From Thelephora terrestris (lineage: Eukaryota; Basidiomycota; Agaricomycetes; Thelephorales; Thelephoraceae): a stretch of DNA of 64,000 nt. Below are positions 1 through 8,203 of the stretch, one piece after another. The notes under the pieces were generated by a model. That model was not told the DNA's origin, did no database searches, and saw only the letters and a program-made list of their open reading frames with translations. A program made the position numbers and the translations under genes. Numbering within the stretch: the stretch's first letter is position 1; every line of letters begins with the position of its first letter. Location of the stretch: the NCBI GenBank assembly GCA_015956445.1, contig WIUZ02000003.1, positions 62,001-126,000 on the forward strand. The letters run 5' to 3'.

Positions 1-560
1 TTGTCGGCTTACTACATCAAGCTGACACCTCGGCCTGTGGAGCGGCCTAGGAAGAACTTCGTTCCGGAACGCCCAAAACACACGCGCACTAAAATAGGTC
101 TCATGACCTTGACGACTCTATTATGAACCCCTTTACGACCCTGATGACTCATTTATGACATCACGATAACGACCAACCCTGGACCCTGATCACACACGTG
201 GACAGTCACATCACAGTCTCCTAACCGGAGGAAGGAATCACCATTACTCGGAATAATTGCCTCTAGGAATATTCTGGTTAGCCAAGCGAATGTGGAAGTA
301 GCCATTAGCGTGAAACACCGGCGAAGCATGTAATCCCTCATGTCCCATGAGTCTAGGCCTGTGCTCCTCATGCTCAGACCTATATTGAGGTTGCCACTAG
401 TCCGTGATGCTGTCACCGCCTACCGACAACAAGGGATGTTGTATGGATCCAGATCTCGGAGCCGCTCGAAAGTTGCACGAAGCAATGAGACATTTCCACC
501 TGACCCTTGGGTGGGATCCCCAGGTATGAACTTTTATGACTGTCAGGGTTGTAGGCCTGC

Positions 561-1184
561 TTACTTTCTGTGGGGCGCTAGAGGATTAGCGGGGTAGGGG
601 GTGTCGGGTCGAGGTTGAGGAAGTGGAGTTCCTGGTGTAAGAGGGAGAACAGGAGGGAGGTCGAGGGCGAGGGGAGCGTCGGATTGGTAGGGGTGAACGG
701 CGGAGTTGTAGTCTTCACAGAACAGATACAGTTCTTGTATGAACGGTTCGAAGTCTTGACCGCTGAGTTGTTCGAACTCGTTAAGGTATTCTACAAGTCC
801 CCAAGGTAAGTCAGTTGGGATGTCCCACCAAAGAACAATGAGAGCTGGACAGGAGGTGTGAACGTTGGTGGTTAAAATAATACGAGGAGTAGGAAAGTAG
901 AAGGCGGGGCTGATACTAAAGTAAACGGTGACAAGAGTAGTGTGGGTGACTGTGGATGACCACAAGAATTGATGATCTCCTCCTAGAAGGAAGGGAGCCG
1001 AGGTGGTGCCGGCGTCAAGGGCTGAGAAGGGACGATAATAAGGGAGATGAGTTAATAGACCGTTGGATCTATTAATTTGTAGACTTCTGATGAGTTTATA
1101 CTCCCAGATAGACCTACGAACGTCAGAGACGTTGGGGCGCTGGAGGGGTTCTGTAGAGGGGAAAGGGTTTGGGGCACTGAACAT
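561..1184 (-). CDS. Hypothetical protein, possibly of an LTR-like element
   Basis: A 207-residue open frame on the minus strand. The C-terminal third is rich in proline and acidic residues. A stretch around residues 130-155 (LNEFEQ then EPFIQEL) weakly resembles a stretch of the oppositely oriented protein starting at 1,846 (LNEDFS then KPFQESL), so the two may be diverged relatives. A TATATAA box at 1,329-1,335 on the same strand, about 145 nt upstream of the first ATG, supports transcription. The same layout (TATA, leader, coding region with acidic or coiled segments) is seen in the LTR-like elements elsewhere in the window. I do not recognise a named family. Treated as part of an old element. 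Confidence 0.4.
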   Translation of the reverse strand: MFSAPNPFPSTEPLQRPNVSDVRRSIWEYKLIRSLQINRSNGLLTHLPYYRPFSALDAGTTSAPFLLGGDHQFLWSSTVTHTTLVTVYFSISPAFYFPTPRIILTTNVHTSCPALIVLWWDIPTDLPWGLVEYLNEFEQLSGQDFEPFIQELYLFCEDYNSAVHPYQSDAPLALDLPPVLPLTPGTPLPQPRPDTPYPANPLAPHRK

Positions 1185-1328
1185 ACGTTGGCAGGAAGAT
1201 TCCTGCTAAAATGAGTCAGATGAAGGTAAGACGCAAGGAGTATTCCTTGGCTTACTTTGTATTGAGCAGTTGGTAGGATAGTACAGAAGAGATTGAGAAT
1301 GGGGAAAGAAAGGAGCGAACGCTCTTCC

Positions 1329-1335
1329 TTATATA
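1329..1335 (-). promoter_or_regulatory. TATA box of the minus-strand ORF
   Basis: TATATAA on the minus strand, followed by a pyrimidine-rich leader and the ATG at 1,184. Confidence 0.45.
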
Positions 1336-1500
1336 CCCAATCCTCTACATGCTTAGTAATCGTACAATGAGTCAAACATGAGTCAACATGGTCTGTGCGT
1401 GGTTTAGGGTAGGCTAAGGAACAAGCGAGGAAGGGACTTAGGGCGTTTGAAGGGAATTACAAATGGGAGAACCATAAGGCTAGGGAATAGTACGGGAGCA

Positions 1501-1634
1501 ATGGGGATTTCTCAAGTTTCAGGGTAGCAATAGAAGATTGATGGGGATTTCTCATGATCGGTGGGGATTTCTCAGGTTTCAGGGTAGTTAATAGAAGACT
1601 GATGGGGATTTCTTGTGATCGATGGGGATTTCTC
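1501..1634. repeat. Five copies of TGGGGATTTCT
   Basis: The 11-mer TGGGGATTTCT starts at 1,502, 1,542, 1,562, 1,603 and 1,623, with spacings of 40, 20, 41 and 20 bp. The copies lie in the shared upstream region between two divergent coding regions that each have a TATA box. The regular spacing, close to two or four helical turns, suggests a factor-binding array, but the factor is unknown. Confidence 0.6.
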
Positions 1635-1845
1635 CTAAATGATGGGATCACGATTGGGGTTGAGGGTTCATTTACCCTTTTTGGGTCGTAAATGGGTTGA
1701 GGCGTTATTGTTTCCCCTTTTTAGCGTTCCATTGATGGGAATGTATATAACTCAGGAGGGTTTTGGTTCTTGTCCTCTCATCGTCTCTTTTCCACTCCCA
1801 TCATCTACCACTCTCTTCTCCTCACAAAACCGTTTTTCTCTTACC

Positions 1846-2532
1846 ATGTCTCTCAACGCCGCTGCCACCCCTTTCGTCTCTGCCTCTCCCTACGACGTCG
1901 AACAACATTTGTACGACACCCCCGCTGCCATCGCTCAGGACAACGAGATGGCTCAGCAGTTCCTTCGGGCTCACAACGCCCCTGGTCATATTTGGGAACA
2001 ATCTGGGCACGACGACCCTTCCAAGACTCGCAGGTGGGCTCCTGGGGTTACTCCCTTGCAAGATGCAATGGAGCAGGAGAGGGAGGATAGGATACTGAAG
2101 TTGGAGAAGAGGTTGGACGTCATGTATGTTGTCGTCAACAGTCTTAACGAGGACTTCTCTCACTTCGCCTTGGAACATTGGAAACCTTTCCAGGAATCTC
2201 TCCTCCGATACTTCGACCATCGATGCCATGGAGCGTACTGCACCGATGCAGCTTCTCACTCCCCCGTTGTCCCTCCGCCATCTCCAGGATCGGGGAGTCC
2301 CTCTTCCCCAGTCCCCTCCTTGGAGTCCTGCTCCGCCTTGTCAACTGGTGAAGAGGTCGGTAAAGAAAGCTCGGACGAGTCCAATGACTCGTATTGGTCA
2401 GTCCTGTCGGCCGTCGAACAAGTCACGACAGGTTCGAATGCGGTTGAAGTTAGAGGTCTCGAAGTTGCAGGACAAGTATGGTTCGGTCTTGGTACAGGAG
2501 GAGTTGGGTCAGGTATTGATGGAGATGAATGA
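1846..2532 (+). CDS. Gag-like coiled-coil protein of an LTR-like element
   Basis: A 228-residue open frame starting about 95 nt downstream of the TATATAA box. Residues near 60-110 contain a charged heptad-like stretch (EREDRILKLEKRLD) that should form a coiled coil. It is followed by a Ser/Pro-rich linker and an acidic serine stretch. No zinc knuckle, protease or polymerase motif is visible. The family is not recognised. The resemblance to the coiled-coil coding regions of the elements at 5,072, 16,646 and 46,948 is in general architecture rather than clear sequence. Confidence 0.4.
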   Translation: MSLNAAATPFVSASPYDVEQHLYDTPAAIAQDNEMAQQFLRAHNAPGHIWEQSGHDDPSKTRRWAPGVTPLQDAMEQEREDRILKLEKRLDVMYVVVNSLNEDFSHFALEHWKPFQESLLRYFDHRCHGAYCTDAASHSPVVPPPSPGSGSPSSPVPSLESCSALSTGEEVGKESSDESNDSYWSVLSAVEQVTTGSNAVEVRGLEVAGQVWFGLGTGGVGSGIDGDE

Positions 2533-3440
2533 TGGTGTGGATCACGATGTGTTGGGGTGTTCCGAGTGCTGGCTAGATTTGACATCTGGTCGGTATTCGT
2601 ATTGTCCTTGGAGTATTCATAATCCTTTCCATTTTGCTCATCGTTGTACTTGGACTCAAGCTTGTGACTGCGGTGTGGATTCTTATGTAGTGGTCTAACT
2701 TCTTTAGTACTGTTCTCCTTTGTACTATTATATTTAATCCGACGAATATCTTGTATGATCTGTTTGATTTTGCACAACATGTTACGTGTTCGTGACAATG
2801 ACCCCATGCCCCCTTTCCTTTTAGGACTAGTGTTATCTTTACCCCTATATTTCATGCGGACTATCGTTCTCCCTTATGCATTCCTTCACACGCTAGTAAG
2901 GCCCTTTGTCCTTTATTCTCCCACGCAGCATACTTGTTCGCTTCCCTTACTCAGTGTTCTCACACTCTTTTGTTCTGTCTCGATAAGGGTATATTAGGGT
3001 TACTGACGTCATGGCCACTCTAGTAGTATAAGTAGCAACTGTGGCTGTATCGTAGTACCTTAGTTTTGTTACCTCAGGAAATCCTCTGCCCTTCTCAGCC
3101 CAGTTGCAGTTAAGGTCAAGTCAGAGTTTTCTGTTTGAACGCATTACACCCCATCTGTTCTCCCTCCCACTCTGTGCTTTGATTGTGCCTCCTAACTATC
3201 AAACCCGAGCGTTCTCAATATAGAATACCTGGAACGTCCAATCAAACACCTGGTGGAGTCATCAATCCTGTTGTAGAGATAAACCCTTGTTGGTTAAACC
3301 TTGTGACGCTTGGTTTAGGTTGGGTTTCTCTTTGGGATTTCGACTTGACTTGTAGTGACCTCGGACAACCTACCGGAAGAATAGAGGTGTGAACATCCTC
3401 TCACAGCTAGTTGGACTAGTGAGTACTCTGCGGAGTCGGC

Positions 3441-3833
3441 TCAGTGCACTGGTAGTTGTTGGGGTAGAGTGGCCCTGACAACCCCGCGGGGTCCAAACAT
3501 TTTCATTGTCAATTCTTCGAGGTGGCGAAAGGAGCGGATCCAGGGGAGTAAATTGGTGGTGACTGCCCCGAGGCCATGAACCCAAAAATTGTGGGTGTAA
3601 TGAGCGGGTGAATCGGAAGGATCTGGAAATGCCTTCGCCCACGATTCGGTGGCCTCGACTGCGTCGAGCCTGACGCAAGCGAAGATATGTCTTCGGGATC
3701 GCGGAATCCACGATTTGGAGACGATGCAACAGGCTTTGAGCACAGTAGGTTCATTGTGCAGATGGTCGACGATGAGGTCAAGGATCTCCGGCAGGAGGAA
3801 GGGGAGCATCGTAGTCTCGGTTGACACAGCCAA
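3441..3833 (-). pseudogene. F-box protein gene, 3' end lost
   Basis: The frame reads 130 residues from an ATG at 3,833. Residues 10-50 form an F-box of the type common in agaricomycetes: LPEILDLIVDHL, then the conserved CCIVSKSW and a following RRHIF. The family normally continues for 350-500 residues with leucine-rich segments, and here the frame ends soon after an LEELTM segment. Mobile-element DNA begins just beyond, near 3,430. A full-length relative lies at 28,260-29,486. F-box proteins are substrate adaptors of SCF ubiquitin ligases. I infer that the 3' part was removed or displaced by the neighbouring insertion. Confidence 0.65.
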
Positions 3834-3958
3834 CGGTCGTCAGAGTATAAATAAATAAAAAAAGCAGCCAACGGTCGTGTTTCGTCACTGCGGTTGGCTT
3901 GGCATTTCCCGTCGCAGGCTTGGACGCTCTTGGACGACGATCGCGCCTGATCGCGCCC
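3834..3958. promoter_or_regulatory. Divergent promoter between F-box and DPH4 start
   Basis: 125 bp separate the two divergent ATGs. The segment contains an A/T-rich TATA-like stretch (TATAAATAAAT near 3,846) between two direct copies of CAGCCAACGGTCGT, about 34 bp apart. Confidence 0.45.
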
Positions 3959-4039
3959 ATGGCCGCCTCGTCCAGGCAAAACTACTACGAACTGCTCCAA
4001 GTCCCTCAAACCGCGTCTTCTGCAGATATTAAAGCATCA
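3959..4039 (+). pseudogene. DPH4: DPH4-like J-domain gene, 5' fragment
   Basis: Twenty-seven codons beginning MAASSRQNYYELLQVP and ending ADIKAS. This is helix I and the start of helix II of a DnaJ J-domain. The frame meets a stop in the next codon, where foreign sequence begins. The missing continuation (YHRLLL...HPDK and a CSL-type zinc finger) lies in the same orientation at 36,946-37,344. DPH4 (DnaJ homologue with a DPH-type zinc finger) supplies electrons or iron for the first step of diphthamide formation on eEF2. The assignment rests on the combined halves. The split is direct sequence evidence, and loss of function is inferred. Confidence 0.8.
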
Positions 4040-4067
4040 TAAGGCATAGGGCCGGCGAGAGGCAGAG

Positions 4068-4077
4068 CCCGGGACGT
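4068..4077 (+). repeat. Outer 10-bp inverted repeat, left
   Basis: CCCGGGACGT, whose exact reverse complement lies at 36,934-36,943, two bases before the DPH4 continuation. The left copy is 28 bp inside the left junction, so the pair is not symmetric. It may be chance. Confidence 0.3.
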
Positions 4078-4309
4078 TTTGTGATGGTCTCGACTCTCAC
4101 CCCTCCATGGACTATGATGGAGCCGGTGCAACATCCCTGGGCATATATTTTGACGGAAATGTGACGGATTTCGCACGTATAATATAGAATTGTTCACTAC
4201 AGAAAAAGGACCACCTGTACCACGATGTGTAAAATGTTTCCAAGATAGCAATTATACCCTCGAAGACGTTGGGCTCATTTTCAAGCTTCCACTGTTTGAT
4301 GCAAGCTCA

Positions 4310-4345
4310 TACATCTGGAAAAACTTAAGCGACTAAGCGACACTA
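4310..4345 (+). repeat. Inner 36-bp inverted repeat, left copy
   Basis: The 36 bp match the reverse complement of 36,609-36,644 at about 32 positions. Both copies, read in opposite directions, translate as the end of a protein: SYIWKNLSD-stop on the plus strand here and SYIWKNLRD-stop on the minus strand at the right. One of the differences is a synonymous leucine change. The plus-strand frame is open from about 4,155 to the stop at 4,334-4,336. The pair may be the ends of two copies of one gene in inverted orientation, or part of the terminal inverted repeats of the large insertion. Confidence 0.55.
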
Positions 4346-4385
4346 ATGAAGTTATTTGGGTCTATGTGGGGATTACCCATCAGTA

Positions 4386-4679
4386 TCACAGCGCCTGTTT
4401 TTCGCTAACCTCATTTGACAGTTTTCCGGCGTTGGCCGTGAGCGCTCGCTGAGTGTTTGTCGCCACCGTGTGAAACGACGTGCACAGCCTGCCCACGTAT
4501 TTTTCGGGTCCAGGGCAGGTGATTTTCCCTTTAGTTGGGGCCCCAAGGCCTGCGCACGTGGCCCCCATCTCTAGTTCATCCCTCACAATGTTTTCCATCG
4601 CCTCAACCAACCACGCGCCAACAACTTCTTCGACGCTTTGCAAGTCACGAAGGTTTGGTCGACTCCTGCCCTCCCCCAA
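4386..4679 (-). CDS. Hypothetical ORF, possibly a gene fragment
   Basis: A 97-residue frame with a coding-like acidic helical stretch (NLRDLQSVEEVVGAW) near its start. It lies between the inverted repeat and the 3' end of the Plavaka transposase. No family recognised. It could be spurious. Confidence 0.2.
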   Translation of the reverse strand: MGEGRSRPNLRDLQSVEEVVGAWLVEAMENIVRDELEMGATCAGLGAPTKGKITCPGPEKYVGRLCTSFHTVATNTQRALTANAGKLSNEVSEKQAL

Positions 4680-6246
4680 TGAACATGTTAGAGAGTAAAG
4701 TACATATGTCTATCTGCGAATGGGTTAAGATAAAATGAAGTGCACTTCTCGAGCACGTTCTCTGAAGACCACCCGTCTGGTACTGCCGGGCCAAATTTCG
4801 GGAAGAGGTGTACACTTCGCCTAATTGTTGACACAGGGACAATGCTCGCTACCCGCTTACCATCTTCAAGACTCCGGTTCAACTTGAACATTTGGTGATC
4901 ACGATCAGACACCGTGAACTTGGTGAACCACTCAACATATGCAAGCGGCTCAGTTGCGATCCCATCCACATTGCCTGGTAGAGTGAAAACCACTCGAACC
5001 TGACCCACACGATACCCTTTGGTGTATATTGAGGGTGGTGTAGCTCTTAGGATAGGTGGAACGTACCTTGCTGTCAGGGCCACTCTTCGCCCGTCAGACA
5101 CCAGTGCTGTTGGCGAGTAACACTCCAGCCAACAAGATCAAATGGGGCAATGGGGGAACGACTTCCCAATATCCACCCAGATGATACGTGGTCCAAACGC
5201 GATGGACGAGCGTTCTCCGGTAGGTTGTCCAAATTCACAACAGTGATACCGAGCCTCTATCAGGTTAACCCCTATCGTCTTCTGAGGGCGATAACAAGAG
5301 CCCGAGGATGGCGACTCAAACTGTTGACTTGTCCGAAAGAGCAGTGCGTAACCCGATGTCGTGTCCGAGCTAGCTTCAAACACCGGCTAACGAACAAGAC
5401 TGAGTGAGAGAGGAGAGCGAACGATTCAAGGAGTTACTCGATAAGCTCTTCAGTGGCCTGCAGCAATTACACTGATGCTACAAGGAGAAGAGGACTTCCC
5501 GAGATATCAAAGATGGGGAGTCCTCAGCTACTCTACCTAAGTATATATAGAAGAGGGGCCGAGACAGAGATGATCCTATCTAATAATAACTCGGAGCAAA
5601 GAAGGGCCGTGAGTAAGCAGAATTCGTAAGCGGCCCGGAGTGTGAGAAACAGATAACAATGAGTGACTAAGTGGTCAATAGGAAGGAATAGGGGTCATGA
5701 CGTCGTGTGGGAAAGGAATGACAAAGGACAATAACACATGCAAGGGATAGACCAATCAGGAGACAACGCGTCAGCTCGTTCGATCGGGGCAAGGAAAGGC
5801 CAAGTGGGGCAATAGAGTGACTGCGGAGATGACGTCGTTGGGAGGGACCTAGGCCGGGACAAAGGTGGTGCGGTCCAATGGCGAATAGGGCGCGAGCCAG
5901 TCGAGGATTGGATAAGAGGCGAGCGCGAACCGGCTGTTAGACCCATCAACCCATCCCACCATTACCAAACAACAACAACATCCACCATGCCAATGATCAG
6001 CGAACGTGTCTTCAAGAGCGGCCATACGACTTCCACGATCTCGCCGATGGACGTTCGTGGTTCTCAGTACAAGCGGTACTTCCTGCCGTCGCCCACCTCG
6101 GTGTATCCAAGCTATCATCAGGTCGCGTTGTCGTGCGTTGTCGATGCTGACGATTACTGACAGCGCTTTAGATCGCTGAGGTTGCTGCTCAAGCGGATGT
6201 CCGTGATCTCGAGGGGACCATCCCGGAGTCGCCTCAATACCTCACC

Positions 6247-8203
6247 ATGGACGATGAACTTTGGTTCCATGGTTTGATCGATGACAAGCTCCAGGGTGCG
6301 ACGTTCGGTGTTAACCTGGACATCGAGATGCGTAATCCGGAAGAGACTCCAGTTGCGGCGTCCTTGTGGTGTCTGCTCCAGATGGGGATCTACGACCTTG
6401 CCGACAACGAGGGGAAGTGGCCGGGGTCTACCAGATCTCAGCACTTTACCGCGTCTGTGGCCCACCGCCTTGGGTTCCTTTTGAGGGCGGAACAAAAGAA
6501 GGTGAGTCAATCTGTGCATATCCCGGTTAAGGGATAACACTGATTGGCTATTAGAACGCGGTCCTTCAAAGGGAAATGAAGGGGATCAAGGCTGACATCC
6601 GTTGTCTGGTCCAAGAACAGGCCGATCACAACCGGACGTCCAACTTGATGACGGATACCCTGCGGACGACCTTCAAGAGCGAGATGCTCGAAATGCACGA
6701 GGAGTTCAATCGACTAGTGGCCACCATTAAGGAAAAGGATGATGACGTCGCTCGTGACTTCCATGAGGCTGACCGGAGGCTGAATCGCCACAGGAGGGAG
6801 ATCAATGAGTTACACACCAAGGTTGGCGCTGATCATATCTCTAGATTTGATTAGAGATTGACCAGGCCTTTAGGTGGATTTGTTGGACGATGCCTTGCCG
6901 ATGTTGGAAGCTCGGGTGGATTCCATGAGCGATCACTTGTGCCACTGTCGTGCTCGATCGTCTGCTGCGGTCTGCGACGAGTCAGAGGACGAGCTGATTC
7001 CCGATCGGATGGCGTCGCCTGCGTCAGAGGGGTCGTACCATACGCCTGTGCGTGCTGCCGAGGAGGTGGAAGATGTGGTGCGGGAGACGTCTGAAGAAAC
7101 AGCCGTCAACCCTACCAGCAGTTCTCCGGAGTTGGAGTACGAGGAAGAGAATCAGGTGGCGATTCCTATCCCACCTCCATCGTTGTCTCCGGTGCGTGGG
7201 CAACATTCTACTCGTGCTCGTCGCTGGGGGCCTTATGTCGGTCGTTGTCGTCCAGTGCGTGGGATGCAGACTACCGACCTCAACGTCTTCTACGGAGGTG
7301 ATGCCCGTGTCGAGCCCGCCGTCTTATCAGGACGCAACGCTGCTCCAGTATCGCCTCGATCGCAGCGAACTAGTTCCGGTGGAGTCTGTCGACGTGAACA
7401 ACTTGACTGCCCTTACGCTCTCGTCGGTCCGGTGTGCCGAGGTCGCCTTGACGTTGGTGACCAGTCTGAGCGACAGGATGGCCGAGTGGACAGCGGGACA
7501 GAATCGGACTCACACTGGGGGCAGGGGCACCTGGAATTGGTGATTACATCTTGATTACATGGTGAGTTCATGTGCACTTTCCAATAATTGTAATCACTGA
7601 TTCCAGGTTGATTACATTTCAAATGTTACCTTGACATGTAATCCAACCAATGTCCACCAATTCCGATTGAAATGTTCTCAACAAATGTTTCTGGGATGCT
7701 TTTAACCTGTCGGCAAAAATGATACTGCAATGTAATCAGCATGTTCTTCGATCGTCCGAGATGTAATCTAAATGTGCTCAAAAACATGAGATGTTTTCAC
7801 AATGTACCCACTGGGCACGTTCAGGAAACATTGCTTGGGAAGATTTTGAGGAAATTTCAGATGGAGTTGGTGGGCACAGTTGAATTACATGTCAAGGTAA
7901 CATTTGAAATGTAATCAACCTGGAATCGGCAACTACAATTATTGAAAAGTGCACATGAACTCACCATGTAATCAAGATGTAATCACTGATTCCAGGTGCC
8001 CCTGCCCCCAGTGTCAGGCTCAAGCCTCTCTCGATTTAGCGAGAGAGCGCCTTCGCGCCGAAATCAGGCTGGGCATTGCTCATCGTCTGGAAGCGGTTCG
8101 GGCTGTTGTGATGGTTGACGAGGGAGTCGACGAGAGTGCCTTGGAGGAGGTGGGGGGAACTGCTTCTGCTGAAGAAGCCTACTGGGGAGAGTTCCAAGGA
8201 TGA
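6247..8203 (+). other. Coiled-coil coding region of LTR-like element A
   Basis: Several open segments on the plus strand, separated by short gaps that carry GTGAGT-like and AG signals. The first conserved segment reads MDDELWFHGLIDD, the next contains a long charged helix around 6,580-6,850, and the rest is acidic and Ser/Pro-rich. The same segments occur in the relative at about 48,126-49,575. No enzymatic motif was seen. A CACTA MITE lies inside this region. Confidence 0.5.
7513..8013. mobile_element. CACTA-type MITE 2 (501 bp), TSD TCA
   Basis: Begins CACTGGGGGCAGGGGCAC and ends with the inverse, with arms of roughly 130 bp that pair closely. The flanking 3-bp duplication TCA is at 7,510-7,512 and 8,014-8,016. 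The related element at 49,38x holds the uninterrupted site, which confirms the insertion and its borders. There is no coding capacity. Termini and 3-bp duplication place it in the CACTA/EnSpm superfamily, and it could be mobilised by a Plavaka transposase. Confidence 0.85.

Larger units (their letters stand above)
1400..3430 (+). mobile_element. LTR-like element remnant (coding region plus leader)
   Basis: A TATATAA box at 1,744-1,750 precedes a coding region starting at 1,846. It is followed by about 900 bp with no convincing gene, of the kind found at the 3' side of the other LTR-like elements in the window. A motif near 1,385 resembles one inside the element at 16,646-19,030. The ends are not resolved because no target-site duplication was found. 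The right edge abuts the truncated F-box gene near 3,430. It looks old and incomplete. Confidence 0.35.

Noticed and set aside
1501-1634. Short regularly spaced repeats as a CRISPR-like array
   Set aside because: Only five 11-mers with unequal, similar spacers in a eukaryotic promoter context, and no associated genes.
2430-2445. GGTTCGAAT-like words (also at 12,811, 35,969 and 37,513) as tRNA B boxes
   Set aside because: No matching A box, acceptor stem or cloverleaf could be built, and most lie in coding frames.
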